Program-made: the position numbers and the translations under genes
In this document: positions 35,025 to 44,326 of the stretch, in pieces
How the letters are laid out: each line of letters starts with the position of its first letter
How positions within the stretch are numbered: the first letter of the stretch is position 1
Assembly: GCA_964427005.1 (NCBI GenBank)
Contig: CAYRTL010000009.1
Coordinates: 13,744 to 77,743, forward strand
Source: JAMXLO01 sp964427005
GTDB lineage: Bacteria > Pseudomonadota > Alphaproteobacteria > Acetobacterales > Acetobacteraceae
Reading direction: 5' to 3'
Length of the DNA: 64,000 nt
The notes under the pieces: generated by a model
The model's database searches: none
Told to the model about the DNA's origin: nothing
What the model saw: the letters and a program-made list of their open reading frames with translations, nothing else

Positions 35025-35094
35025 ATATGACGAGCCTTCCATTGCCGGTGCTGCACGCGCTAAACCCGGCGCAGGACGGAATCGCGGAGAGCCA

Positions 35095-36462
35095 ATGGCA
35101 CATCGCAGGCACCTGTTCGGGACTGATGGGATCCGCGGGACCGCCAATACCGACCCGATGACCGCCGAAATAGCTCTCCGGCTGGGGCAGGCGGCCGGCC
35201 TGCTGTTCACCCGTGGCAGTCACCGGCACCGCGTCGTCATCGGCAAGGACACGAGGCTCTCCGGCTACATGATCGAGCCGGCACTGACCGCCGGCTTCAT
35301 TGGCGCCGGCATGGACGTGACACTGGTCGGTCCGCTGCCGACGCCGGCGATCGCCATGCTGACCCGCAGCCTTCGGGCCGACCTCGGGGTCATGATCTCC
35401 GCCTCGCACAACCCCTACGAGGACAACGGCATCAAGCTGTTCGGCCCGGACGGGTTCAAACTCAGCGACGAGACCGAGGCCGAGATCGAGGCGCTGATGG
35501 CGAGCGACATGCGTCAGCGTCTGGCCGCTCCAGCGTCACTCGGCCGCGCCGCCCGGTTGGACGATGCCGCCGGACGCTACATCGAGGCGGCCAAGGCGAG
35601 CTTCCCGCGCGGCTTGCGTTTGGATGACCTGAAGATCGTGGTCGATTGCGCCCATGGCGCCGCCTACCGGGTGGCCCCCACCGTGCTATGGGAACTGGGC
35701 GCCACGGTCATTCCCGTCGGCGTCTCGCCGGACGGCTTCAACATCAACAGCGGCTGCGGCTCCACGGTGCCCGAGTATCTCTGCGCGCAGGTGGTGGAGC
35801 ATGGCGCCCAACTCGGCATCGCCCTGGATGGCGATGCCGATAGGCTGCTGATGTCAGACGAGAATGGCGAGTTGGTCGACGGCGACCAGATCCTAGCGCT
35901 GATCGCGCAGTCCTGGGCTGGCAGCGGACGGCTGCGCGGCGACGGGATCGTCGCGACTGTGATGTCCAATCTCGGGTTGGAACGCCACCTCGCCGGTCAG
36001 GGCATTGCCTTGCATCGCACGAAAGTCGGAGACCGCTACGTTGCCGAGCGCATGCGCGAGGACGGGATGAATGTGGGCGGCGAGCAGTCCGGTCACGTGA
36101 TCCTGTCCGACTTCGCCACCACCGGCGATGGCCTGTTGGCTGCCCTGCAGGTGATGGCGGTCATCGTCGAGCAGGGGCACTCGGCGCGCGAGGTTTGCCG
36201 GGTGTTCACGCCGCTGCCGCAATTGCTGAAGAACGTGCGCTTTGCCGGGGCGTCTCCGCTGCGCAGCAAGCGTATTCAGCAAGCGATTGCGGCCGCGGAG
36301 GGCATGTTGAACGGCTGTGGCCGGCTGCTGATACGCGAAAGCGGCACCGAACCGCTCATCCGCGTCATGGCCGAAGCCGAGGATGAGATGCTGGTCGGCC
36401 GGATAGTTGATGAGCTATGCGAGACGATTGCTGCGGTGACGCGGGTGGAAAATGCGCGCTGA
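35095..36462 (+). CDS. glmM: Phosphoglucosamine mutase
   Basis: A 455-residue phosphohexomutase of normal length. It begins with FGTDGIRG, has the phosphoserine loop MISASHNPYEDNGIK (Ser104), the metal site LDGDADR, sugar loop GGEQSGH and phosphate-binding RESGTEPLIRVM. It converts glucosamine-6-P to glucosamine-1-P for UDP-GlcNAc. ATG 35095 follows CGGAGA; 70 bases after folP. Confidence 0.93.
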   Translation: MAHRRHLFGTDGIRGTANTDPMTAEIALRLGQAAGLLFTRGSHRHRVVIGKDTRLSGYMIEPALTAGFIGAGMDVTLVGPLPTPAIAMLTRSLRADLGVMISASHNPYEDNGIKLFGPDGFKLSDETEAEIEALMASDMRQRLAAPASLGRAARLDDAAGRYIEAAKASFPRGLRLDDLKIVVDCAHGAAYRVAPTVLWELGATVIPVGVSPDGFNINSGCGSTVPEYLCAQVVEHGAQLGIALDGDADRLLMSDENGELVDGDQILALIAQSWAGSGRLRGDGIVATVMSNLGLERHLAGQGIALHRTKVGDRYVAERMREDGMNVGGEQSGHVILSDFATTGDGLLAALQVMAVIVEQGHSAREVCRVFTPLPQLLKNVRFAGASPLRSKRIQQAIAAAEGMLNGCGRLLIRESGTEPLIRVMAEAEDEMLVGRIVDELCETIAAVTRVENAR

Positions 36463-36468
36463 CACGGC

Positions 36469-37830
36469 TCAGGCTGCGTCCTTCAGCAGGTCGCTCACGA
36501 CGCGCTCCAGGTGGCGCAGCGTGTTGCACACGGTGACCACATTACAATAGGGCGCGTACCGAAACATGTCGGAATCGCCGGTACCCCAGGCGGAGCGGAA
36601 TTCCGGGTTCAGCCAGATGATCCGTTTCGATCGCTGCGACAGGCGCTGCATAATCTCGGTGCGCGGATCGGTGCGGTTGCCGCGCGCGTCGCCGAGAATG
36701 ATGATCGTGGTCTTGCTGGAGACGTAGCGTTCCCAGCCGTCCTCGAAGTCGGCAAGAGAGTTGCCGTAGTTGGATGAGCCGTAACCGACTGCATGCATGA
36801 TCTTGGCGATCGCGGTCTCGATCGGTTCGGCTTCGAGGATGTCGCTGACCTCGATCAGGGTGCCTGAGAAGGCGAAGGAGCGGATGTCCTTCAGCGCTTC
36901 GTTCAGCGCGTAAAGGAACATCAGTAGGAACTGCGCCATCGGCGCGACAGAGCCGGAGACGTCGCACAGCACGATGACGCGCGGCTTCTCAATGCGCTTC
37001 TGCTTCCAGACGGTGACGAATGGCACGCCGCCCCAACCCATGTTTCTGCGCAGCGTGCGCCTTACGTCGAGCTGGCCGCGCAGGCGACGCCGCCGCGTCT
37101 TGGCGTAACGTGCCGCGAGACGCTTTGCCATGGCCCGAACGAGGACGCGCATGCGCTCCAGGTCGCGGCGTTCCAGGTTGGAGAGACGGGCCGACTTCAG
37201 CAGTTCCTCGCGGAACTTCTCCGTCTCGCCGCGGGCGAACAGTAGCAGGTTGCGCTCGACCAGATCGCGCGCCTGATCGCGCAGAGCTTCGATGCGGTTT
37301 TCCAGGCGATCGGCGTTGGCTTGGTCGCCGTCCTTGCGCAGTGCGTCCATGTCGCGCTCGACCTGGCGCAGTCCCATGCGATCGAGCATCCGGCGCGCGT
37401 ACAGGTTCTTCTGCGTGAAGAAGCGGATGTTCTGGACGCCTGAGTCGCGTGCCGCTTCCTCCATCGCCGCAGCGAGGGCCGCGCGATCGTCGTCCAGCAG
37501 CATTTGCGACAGCGAGCGCCCGCCACCACCGCCCATGCCTTCGCCACCGAAGCCGCCTTGCGTTGTGGGCGCCTGCGGGTTGATGCTTGCTTCGTCTTCC
37601 TGCGTGAGGGCGTCGCGCTTGAAGTACAGATCAAAGCATTCGTCGAACAGGTGCTTCTCGTCCGGCGTCTTGGCAAGCACGAGCCCCAGCGTGTCCTTCA
37701 GCACGGTGCGGTCGGTATAGCCGACAACCTGCACGGCGCGCGCCGCATCGATACCCTCCGCGGCAGAGACACGGATGCCGGCGCTGCGGGCAGCTTGCAG
37801 GAACTGGCGAAGGGGTTCGCTGACCTGCAT
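36469..37830 (-). CDS. coxE: VWA domain-containing CoxE family protein
   Basis: A 453-residue protein with an N-terminal helical region, a Gly-rich linker (GGFGGEGMGGGGG near residue 95), a long charged coiled-coil-like stretch, and a C-terminal von Willebrand A domain with the MIDAS motif DVSGSVAPM. It matches CoxE, which with the MoxR ATPase CoxD matures the active site of aerobic CO dehydrogenases and related molybdenum hydroxylases. Its ATG overlaps the coxD stop (TGATG). Confidence 0.86.
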   Translation of the reverse strand: MQVSEPLRQFLQAARSAGIRVSAAEGIDAARAVQVVGYTDRTVLKDTLGLVLAKTPDEKHLFDECFDLYFKRDALTQEDEASINPQAPTTQGGFGGEGMGGGGGRSLSQMLLDDDRAALAAAMEEAARDSGVQNIRFFTQKNLYARRMLDRMGLRQVERDMDALRKDGDQANADRLENRIEALRDQARDLVERNLLLFARGETEKFREELLKSARLSNLERRDLERMRVLVRAMAKRLAARYAKTRRRRLRGQLDVRRTLRRNMGWGGVPFVTVWKQKRIEKPRVIVLCDVSGSVAPMAQFLLMFLYALNEALKDIRSFAFSGTLIEVSDILEAEPIETAIAKIMHAVGYGSSNYGNSLADFEDGWERYVSSKTTIIILGDARGNRTDPRTEIMQRLSQRSKRIIWLNPEFRSAWGTGDSDMFRYAPYCNVVTVCNTLRHLERVVSDLLKDAA

Positions 37831-38807
37831 CAGATCGGCAGCCCCGCCTCCTGCTTCGCCTTCTGCGTCAGCGTGGCGATCTGCTTGTTTGCGACCTCGA
37901 TATCCGCTTCGAACTTCAGCAGCACGTTCAGCGTGTCGTGCACGAGGTCGGTGTCCAGCGAGGCTGCGTGCAGCAGCACCAGCACACGCGCCCAGTCTAT
38001 CGTCTCGGAGACCGACGGCACCTTCTTCAGGTCCAGCGTGCGCAACTGCTGCACGAATGCCACGAGTTCGCGCCGCAGGCTCATCTCGATGCCGGGCACG
38101 CGTGATTCGATGATGCGGCCCTCCAGCTTGGCATCAGGGAACCCGATGTGCAGATGTAGGCAGCGCCGCTTCAGCGCATCACCCAGATCGCGCGTGCTGT
38201 TGGATGTCAGCATCACGATCGGCGTATGCGCAGCATGTACCGTGCCGATTTCCGGGATGGTCACCTGGTAGTCGGAGAGGATCTCCAGCAGGAATGCCTC
38301 GAACTCCTGATCCGACTTATCGATCTCATCGATCAGCAGGACCGCACCGCCCGGCTGCTGCAACGCCTTCAGCAATGGCCGCGGCTCCAGGAACTGCTGG
38401 GAAAAGAAGATGTCGCCAAACTGGTGCAGCTTCTTCAACGCCGATGGCAGTGTCTCGGTCCCGCCGATGACGTCCCCAATCTTGTCCTTCAGGATCTGGG
38501 TGTAGAGGAGCTGCTTGCCGTACTTCCACTCATAGAGGGCCTTCGACTCATCCAGTCCCTCGTAGCACTGCATACGGATCAGCGTGAGGTCGAGGAACGC
38601 CGCCACCGACTTTGCCAGTTCGGTCTTGCCGACGCCCGCCGGCCCTTCGACCAGGATTGGCTTCTCCAAATGCTGGGCGAGATAGACGGCGGTGGCGATT
38701 TGCCGGCTGGGAATATAGCCGACAGAGGCGAGCCCCTGTTCCACCCCCTCGATCGAGTCCCATCTGCGCGCGACCGCTCCGGCCGGCGCCACTCCTGCGT
38801 CTGGCAT
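37830..38807 (-). CDS. coxD: AAA+ ATPase, MoxR family, CoxD-like
   Basis: A 325-residue AAA+ ATPase. Walker A is GPAGVGKTEL, Walker B LLIDEIDKSD, sensor 1 MLTSNSTRD, and the arginine region LKRRCLHLHIGFPD is typical of MoxR/CoxD. It should act with CoxE as a chaperone pair for cofactor insertion. A CoxL-like protein is encoded 5.5 kb away at 44326, a possible client. Confidence 0.88.
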   Translation of the reverse strand: MPDAGVAPAGAVARRWDSIEGVEQGLASVGYIPSRQIATAVYLAQHLEKPILVEGPAGVGKTELAKSVAAFLDLTLIRMQCYEGLDESKALYEWKYGKQLLYTQILKDKIGDVIGGTETLPSALKKLHQFGDIFFSQQFLEPRPLLKALQQPGGAVLLIDEIDKSDQEFEAFLLEILSDYQVTIPEIGTVHAAHTPIVMLTSNSTRDLGDALKRRCLHLHIGFPDAKLEGRIIESRVPGIEMSLRRELVAFVQQLRTLDLKKVPSVSETIDWARVLVLLHAASLDTDLVHDTLNVLLKFEADIEVANKQIATLTQKAKQEAGLPI

Positions 38808-38934
38808 ACGTGTTCCAATCGGATGTGCTTACTGGTGAGTAGCATCCCGTTTGGCGATTGCCAAAGGGGGCGGCGCTCGGGTTAGCGATGCCTCGCCGGC
38901 CGCCACCCGGCCCACGGGCGCCCCGAATGGTTAC

Positions 38935-39009
38935 GTTCCAGGCGCGAAAGCCGTTATGCAGCGTCAGATACAGCAAACCGAGCACCGCTTCGTCGATCTT
39001 GTCGGTGTC
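38935..39009 (-). pseudogene. DUF6429 gene remnant
   Basis: The 335-base stretch between coxD and the acyl-CoA dehydrogenase has no intact gene. On the minus strand 25 codons read IDTDKIDEAVLGLLYLTLHN...FRAWN, which matches the usual start of DUF6429 proteins (M-D-x-D-K-I-D-E-A-V-L-x-L-L-Y-L-T-L-H). The ATG is replaced by ATC, and the frame diverges from the family right after this point (TIRGARGPG). The rest of the gene is gone. Recognition is from memory of the family. Confidence 0.45.
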
Positions 39010-39142
39010 GATAGATTGCGCCAAGTGGAACCTGCAAGTCGGCGATCGTAGCACGCCAGCCGAGCAACCGGGACCCCATGTGGTGCCCCGGGCGCCCCAA
39101 GCCTAGACTGCCTAGGCCACCGCCACAGGACCCGCCACGCCC

Positions 39143-40309
39143 ATGGACTTCCACATTAGCGCCGAACAACGCCAGATGCTCGCCTCGGTGCGCGAGCTGG
39201 CGCAGGCCGAGTTCAAGCCAAAAGCCGGCCGCTGGATGGATGGCACCTTCCCCTGGGAGAACATGAAGCAGCTCGCCTCGCTGGGCGTACTCGGCATGTC
39301 CGTGCCTGAAGAATATGGCGGTCTTGGTCTTCCGATCCTGGACACCGCGCTGATCCTCGAGGAGATCGCCAAGGCCTGCTACGTCACCGCCATGGCGGTA
39401 CTCGGCGAGGCCGGCGTGCAGACCCGCGTTATCGCCCGCTACGCCCCCGCCTCAATCCGCGAGCGCATCCTCCCGCGCGTGGTGTCCGGCGACTGCATGC
39501 TGGCGATCTGCATGACCGAGCCGCACGCCGGCACCGACGTTGCCAACTACCGCACCAATGCACGCATCGTCGGCGACCGCGTCTTTCTGAAGGGGACGAA
39601 GACCCTGATCAGCCGCGCTCCGGAAGCCGGCATGTTCATCGTGTTCAGCCGCATCGACGGCAAGCCAGGTCGCGAGGGCATCGGCTGCATCCTGCTGGAA
39701 GCCGGCACGCCTGGGTTCGAGGTCACCGGCACCTACCACACGATGGGCGGCGAGAACCTGCACGAGATCCAGTTCAACGACTGCGAGCTGCCGCTGGAGA
39801 ATCTCGTCATCAAGGAGGACGGATTCCGCAAGTTGTTGAGCGCCTTCAACACGCAGCGCTGCCTCAACCCGAGCATCTCGCTGGGCCTCGCTGAGGGCGC
39901 GTTCGATGAAGCGGTGAACTACGTCCGTGAGCGGACCGTCTTCGGCAAACCGATCGCCGATTACCAGGGCATCCGCTGGAAGCTCGCCGACATGTTCAAG
40001 GATATCGAGGCGGGCAGGGGCATCCTGTATCGCGCCTGCATGACCGCCAATCCGTTCCCCGATCCGTTCATGGCCGCGGCAGCAAAGGTGTTCTGCAACG
40101 AGATGTCGCTGCGCGTCACGTCGGAGGCGGTGCAGCTTCACGGCGGCTTCGGCTTCACCGACGAAGCGCCGGTGTCGCGGCTGTATCGTGGTGCGCGGTA
40201 TGGCACCATCGGCGGCGGTACATCGGAGACATTGCGCGACCTTATGGGCCGCAAGATCGTCGGCGATGTGGACTTCGATCAGGGCATCCTCGGTCTCGGA
40301 ACCTACTGA
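39143..40309 (+). CDS. Acyl-CoA dehydrogenase
   Basis: A 388-residue flavoprotein of normal length. N-terminal MDFHISAEQRQMLASVRELAQAEF, the FAD/substrate segment CMTEPHAGTD, ISRAPEAGMFIVF, the arginine-helix FGKPIADYQGIRWKLADM and the C-terminal LHGGFGFTDEAPVSRLYRGARYGTIGGGTSE are all present. The position that is Glu in the classical Y-E-G-T motif is Gly here, as in several other ACAD subgroups. The acyl-CoA ligase genes follow at once, indicating a shared pathway. Confidence 0.9.
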   Translation: MDFHISAEQRQMLASVRELAQAEFKPKAGRWMDGTFPWENMKQLASLGVLGMSVPEEYGGLGLPILDTALILEEIAKACYVTAMAVLGEAGVQTRVIARYAPASIRERILPRVVSGDCMLAICMTEPHAGTDVANYRTNARIVGDRVFLKGTKTLISRAPEAGMFIVFSRIDGKPGREGIGCILLEAGTPGFEVTGTYHTMGGENLHEIQFNDCELPLENLVIKEDGFRKLLSAFNTQRCLNPSISLGLAEGAFDEAVNYVRERTVFGKPIADYQGIRWKLADMFKDIEAGRGILYRACMTANPFPDPFMAAAAKVFCNEMSLRVTSEAVQLHGGFGFTDEAPVSRLYRGARYGTIGGGTSETLRDLMGRKIVGDVDFDQGILGLGTY

Positions 40310-40310
40310 C

Positions 40311-41417
40311 GTGCTGTTGATCGAAGCAGACGGCAAGGCGCTGCTGGCCGAGCATGGTATCGCCGTACCGGAGAGCGTGCTCGTGACGGACACCGCAATT
40401 GGCGATCTTCCCGGCGAAGGCCCGTGGATCGCAAAGGCGCAGGTGCCAGTCGGCGGACGTGGCAAAGCAGGCGGTGTGGTGCGCTGTGAATCGCCACAGG
40501 ACGTGTCGGCCGCGGTGCAGCGGATGCTCGGTCATCGGATCAAGGGTCATCAGGTGGATGCCTGCCTCATCGAACAGGCTGTCGAGGGCGACGAACGCTA
40601 TCTCGCTATCATGGTGGATGCCGCGAGCTACGGACTGCGCGTGATCTACTCGGCGCAAGGCGGCGTCGATATCGAGCAATCCGGTTCCGCGCAAAGCCGC
40701 CTCTGCGCGCCGCGCCTGGATGACGTTACGAAGGCGCTCGCGGATCTGGGTGCGGAACAGTCGGTCATCGCGCTTGGCCAGAGTCTGACTGATATGCTGC
40801 TGCAACGCGAACTGGCGTTGGCGGAGATCAATCCACTGTTCGTTTTTGACGCCGGCTGCATCGCCGGCGATGCCAAGCTGGTCGTGGATCTGAGTGCCGT
40901 GGAACGCCAACCGCGCATTGCCGCGCTGATCGAGGCACGGCCGCAGACCTATGCTGATGCCAACCGCAAGCTGAGCGAAGGCTTCGACTACGTGGAGATC
41001 GATCCGGAGGGCGAAATCGGCCTGGTGACCACTGGCGCCGGCCTTTCGATGATGCTGATCGATGAACTCGCGGTGCGCGGCATGAAGCCGCTGAATTTCT
41101 GCGACATCCGCACCGGCCAGATGCGCGGCAGTCCGGCGCGCGCGATCCGCGTGCTGGAGTGGATCACCTCGCGTCCGTCGCTGCGCGCCGTGCTGGTCAG
41201 CGTGTTCGCCGGCATCACTGATCTTGCCGAATTCGGCGGTCTGCTCGCGACGGCGATGGAGCAGACGCCCGCTCTACACGTGCGTGTCGTTGCACGGCTG
41301 GTTGGCCGTGGCGCGGCGGAAGCGAGACGCATCCTGGCAGAACGCCAGCCGACGGTGTTCGTCACCGAGGACCTGGAAGAAGCGCTGCGCGCCATCGCGG
41401 AAAAGGTGCGCGCATGA
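40311..41417 (+). CDS. ATP-grasp acid-CoA ligase, beta subunit (SucC-like)
   Basis: A 368-residue protein matching succinyl/malate-CoA ligase beta subunits: AKAQVPVGGRGKAGGV, LALAEINPL, and GEIGLVTTGAGLSMMLID. The canonical FLDVGGGA loop is changed to FCDIRTGQM, so it is a divergent member. Start GTG 40311 is one base after the dehydrogenase stop. Its ATGA overlaps the alpha-subunit start. It activates a carboxylic acid to its CoA ester; which one is unknown. Confidence 0.82.
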   Translation: MLLIEADGKALLAEHGIAVPESVLVTDTAIGDLPGEGPWIAKAQVPVGGRGKAGGVVRCESPQDVSAAVQRMLGHRIKGHQVDACLIEQAVEGDERYLAIMVDAASYGLRVIYSAQGGVDIEQSGSAQSRLCAPRLDDVTKALADLGAEQSVIALGQSLTDMLLQRELALAEINPLFVFDAGCIAGDAKLVVDLSAVERQPRIAALIEARPQTYADANRKLSEGFDYVEIDPEGEIGLVTTGAGLSMMLIDELAVRGMKPLNFCDIRTGQMRGSPARAIRVLEWITSRPSLRAVLVSVFAGITDLAEFGGLLATAMEQTPALHVRVVARLVGRGAAEARRILAERQPTVFVTEDLEEALRAIAEKVRA

Positions 41418-42277
41418 TTGCCTCGCTATCCCGCACGACGCCCGTCATCGTGCAGGGCATCACCGGCCGAATGGGTCGCACCCACGCCGCGCTGATGCGC
41501 GCCTACGGCACCAACATCGTTGGCGGCACCTCGACACGCGCCGACACAAAGGAGGCAGCCGGGGTTCCGGTGTTCGCCGATTGCCGCGACGCGGTGCAGG
41601 CGACCGGCGCGGTTGCATCAGTTGTCATGGCGCCGCCATTGGAAACTCTTGCAGCGGTGGAGGAGGCGCTTGCCGCCGGCATCCGCCTCATCGTCACCGT
41701 AGCCGAGGGCATTCCGCTGCACGATGCGCTGAAGATCGGCCGCATTGTGCGTGATGCCAGTGCGACCTGGATCGGCGGCTCGACGCCCGGCGTGGCGATC
41801 CCGGATGAGATCAAGCTTGGCTTCCTGCCCGACGTCTGCCTCCGTCCTGGCCCGTTCGCGATCATGTCGAAGAGCGGGACACTGTCCTACGAATGTGGAT
41901 ACAGGCTGGCGCAAGCCGGTCTCGGCCAGAGCATCTGGGTCGGCGTCGGCGGCGACCAGGTGAAAGGCGTCCGCTTTGCCGATCTGCTGCCTGTGTTCTT
42001 CGATGACCCGCGCACCCGCGCGATCATCCTGGTCGGCGAAGTCGGTGGTACTGAGGAGGAGGAGTGCGCCGATGCGCTGCTGCGTCTTGGCGTGCGCAAG
42101 CCGGTCTATGCCCTGATCGCCGGGCGAGAAGCGAAGGAAGGGGTTTCGATGGGCCACGCCGGCGCTCTGGTGATGGGCGAGGCGGGTTCGCTTGCTACCA
42201 AGACGCGACGATTGACCGAGGCTGGCGCCCGTGTCTTCAGCTCGATCGAGTCGTTGATTGGTGCATGCCTGGTCTAG
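41414..42277 (+). CDS. Acid-CoA ligase, alpha subunit (SucD-like)
   Basis: A 287-residue subunit of normal SucD length. It has QGITGRMGRTH (nucleotide-binding), GGSTPGVAIPDEIKLGFLPD, SKSGTLSYE, GVGGDQVKG, GEVGGTEEEE and the phospho-His motif SMGHAGALV. Together with the beta subunit it should form a two-subunit ADP- or GDP-forming CoA ligase. It overlaps the beta gene by 4 bases. Confidence 0.85.
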   Translation: MIASLSRTTPVIVQGITGRMGRTHAALMRAYGTNIVGGTSTRADTKEAAGVPVFADCRDAVQATGAVASVVMAPPLETLAAVEEALAAGIRLIVTVAEGIPLHDALKIGRIVRDASATWIGGSTPGVAIPDEIKLGFLPDVCLRPGPFAIMSKSGTLSYECGYRLAQAGLGQSIWVGVGGDQVKGVRFADLLPVFFDDPRTRAIILVGEVGGTEEEECADALLRLGVRKPVYALIAGREAKEGVSMGHAGALVMGEAGSLATKTRRLTEAGARVFSSIESLIGACLV

Positions 42278-42280
42278 CAC

Positions 42281-42365
42281 TGTCATTGCGAGCGAAGCGA
42301 AGCAATCTCCATCGTGCCTGACGCGAGCAACTCGTCTGGATTGCTTCGCTTCGCTCGCAATGACA
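42281..42365. repeat. Perfect 26-bp inverted repeat (TCATTGCGAG family)
   Basis: Bases 42281-42306 and 42340-42365 are exact reverse complements, beginning TGTCATTGCGAGCGAAGCG, with a 33-base loop. It fills the space between convergent genes and may also act as a terminator. Related sequence occurs at 32205 and on both sides of the assembly gap at 47054. Confidence 0.85.
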
Positions 42366-42372
42366 GAACGGG

Positions 42373-43170
42373 TCAGAGCTCCCGCACGAACTTGGCTTTC
42401 TCGGCCGCGGCTGCCAGCAGGAACGACAGGTCGGTTCCGGTCGAGACATAGCGCGCGCCCTGCCGCACGTACTCGGCCATCAGATCAGGGCGTGACGCAA
42501 GACCACCGACCCCTACATGCTTACCGTGCTTGCGGCACGCTGCAATTGTGCGGAGGTAAGCGTCGCGCACACTGGGGTGGTCGAACTGTCCGGTGATGCC
42601 CATCTCATTGCACAGATCGTTGGTGCCGATCAGCATCATGTCCACGCCATCGACAGCGGCGATTTCTTCCACGTGCTCCAGCGCGGCTACCGTCTCCATC
42701 ATCACCACGACCATAGTGGCGTCGTTCATCGCCTGGTTCACCACCGCGGCGGGGAAGCTGCGGTAGTGGTAGTGCGGCAGCGCGCCGCCGGCGCCACGCT
42801 CGCCCATCGGCGTGAACTTGGCGTAATGAACGATCTCGCGCGCCTGGTCGGCAGTGCGGACATGTGGCGCGATCACCCCCATCGCGCCGCCATCGAGCAG
42901 CCGGCAGATGAACTCCGGCGTGTTGGCCGGCACGCGCACCAGGGGCGTGATGCCGCATTGCATCGCCGCGATGCAGATCTGGCAGACGTTGTCGATCGAC
43001 AGAGTATTGTGCTCGACATCGACGTAGATCGTGTCGAATCCAGCGGTGGCTGCGATGCGGGCGATCTCGATCGAGCGGCACAGCCGCACCGTCATGGACG
43101 CCACCACCTCGTCTCGCGCCAGCTTCTCTTTCACGCGGTTGCGCAGGATCTCGCGCAGTTCCTCTGCCAT
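42373..43170 (-). CDS. HpcH/HpaI family aldolase
   Basis: A 265-residue class II pyruvate-type aldolase. DTIYVDVEHN (base His), LVRVPANTPEFICRLLDGGAMGVIAPHV (Arg and strand), VMMET (metal Glu) and MLIGTNDLCNEMG (metal Asp) fit the family. ATG 43170 has GAGGAGGAG. It faces the CoA-ligase genes, lying alone on the minus strand. It would cleave a 4-hydroxy-2-keto acid or similar. Confidence 0.87.
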   Translation of the reverse strand: MAEELREILRNRVKEKLARDEVVASMTVRLCRSIEIARIAATAGFDTIYVDVEHNTLSIDNVCQICIAAMQCGITPLVRVPANTPEFICRLLDGGAMGVIAPHVRTADQAREIVHYAKFTPMGERGAGGALPHYHYRSFPAAVVNQAMNDATMVVVMMETVAALEHVEEIAAVDGVDMMLIGTNDLCNEMGITGQFDHPSVRDAYLRTIAACRKHGKHVGVGGLASRPDLMAEYVRQGARYVSTGTDLSFLLAAAAEKAKFVREL

Positions 43171-43238
43171 GGGCTCCTCCTCTTGCCGGCCAACGTTGCC
43201 CGGTGCGCGCCTGGGCCTCAAGATGACCCCATATCCTC

Positions 43239-43326
43239 CGTCATGGCCGGGCTTGGCCCGGCCACCCACGTCTTTGTTGGCAGCTCCAGTAAGACGTGGA
43301 TGGCCGGCACTAGGCCGGCCATGACG
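43239..43326. repeat. Dispersed double-hairpin element, copy 1
   Basis: An 88-base element with CGTCATG at the left end and CATGACG at the right. Each end forms a GCCGGG/CCCGGC hairpin, and the inner arms CACGTCTT and AAGACGTGGAT pair with each other. Same structure at 52177 and 59227. It lies between the aldolase and the 2-hydroxyacid dehydrogenase. Confidence 0.85.
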
Positions 43327-43345
43327 GATCGTGTGGAGATACTGT

Positions 43346-44326
43346 ATGACCTACAAAGTCGCCTTCCTCGACGTCATGGACCCGAAGGTGCAGGCGGAGA
43401 TCCGCTCACAGCTCCCGCCCGACTTCTCGATACAGTTTGGCGAAAACGGCGAGCGCAGCGAGCACATGCGAATGATCGCTGATGCCGACTTCATCCTCAC
43501 CGCGGTCGCGGTGGATGCCGAAATGATCCGGTCGGCACCGAAGCTGAAGCTGCTGCACAAATGGGGCATCGGCGTCGACAAGTTCGATCTGGATGCGGCA
43601 CGTGCGGCGCGCATTCCGGTGGCGATCACCTCCGGCGCCAATGCCGGCGCGGTGTCCGAGCACACCGTGATGCTGATGTTGGCCACCTACCGCTGCCTGG
43701 CACTGGCCGACAGGAAGCTGCGTGAGGGTGTCTGGATCAGACCACAGGTTCGCAGTCAGGCGTATCAGCTTTCCGGCAAGACTGTCGGCATCTTGGGCTT
43801 CGGCAATGTCGGCCGCATGGTGGCGCATCGCCTCGCCGGCTTCGACGTGACGATACTCTATCATGACATCCGCCGCGCGGACCGGCCGACCGAAAAGGCC
43901 CTGCATGCCACGCCAGTGACGTTCGACGAGCTGCTCGCGCGAAGCGACGTGCTGTCATTGCACGTGCCGCTGACCAAGGTTACCCGCGGCATCATCAACG
44001 CCTCAGTGCTGTCGCGCATGAAACCCGGCGCCATCCTGGTCAATGCCGCACGCGGCGAAGTGGTGGATGAGCCCGCGCTGTACGATGCGCTTGTCAGTGG
44101 CAAGCTGCGCGGCGCCGGGCTGGACGTGTTCGCCAAGGAGCCGGCCGACCCGAACAACCCGCTCTTCAAGCTGGATCAGGTGGTGGTGACGCCGCACATC
44201 GCTGGCAGCGCCATCGACCTCGTATCTGACATCGCGCGGCACGCCTTTACCAACATGCAGGCCGTGTTGAATGGGGAGCCTCTGCCGCCCGATGACGTGA
44301 TCGTAGCAGCCGGGGAGAACAGGTGA
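43346..44326 (+). CDS. D-2-hydroxyacid dehydrogenase
   Basis: A 326-residue NAD-dependent enzyme with the Rossmann motif GKTVGILGFGNVGRMVA, the VNAARGEVVD segment, LDVFAKEP and VVTPHIAGS (active-site His). It differs clearly from the paralogue at 8726. ATG 43346 has GGAG upstream. It overlaps the molybdenum hydroxylase gene by one base, so the two are probably one operon with RidA. Confidence 0.88.
   Translation: MTYKVAFLDVMDPKVQAEIRSQLPPDFSIQFGENGERSEHMRMIADADFILTAVAVDAEMIRSAPKLKLLHKWGIGVDKFDLDAARAARIPVAITSGANAGAVSEHTVMLMLATYRCLALADRKLREGVWIRPQVRSQAYQLSGKTVGILGFGNVGRMVAHRLAGFDVTILYHDIRRADRPTEKALHATPVTFDELLARSDVLSLHVPLTKVTRGIINASVLSRMKPGAILVNAARGEVVDEPALYDALVSGKLRGAGLDVFAKEPADPNNPLFKLDQVVVTPHIAGSAIDLVSDIARHAFTNMQAVLNGEPLPPDDVIVAAGENR

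Noticed and set aside
39143..40309. Loss of catalytic Glu in the acyl-CoA dehydrogenase as a sign of inactivity
   Set aside because: Several active ACAD subgroups carry G-G-G-T at this place and have their base elsewhere; sequence alone does not show loss.
42281..42365. Inverted repeat as ends of an insertion sequence
   Set aside because: Only 33 bases lie between the arms, with no transposase; it fits a dispersed palindromic repeat.
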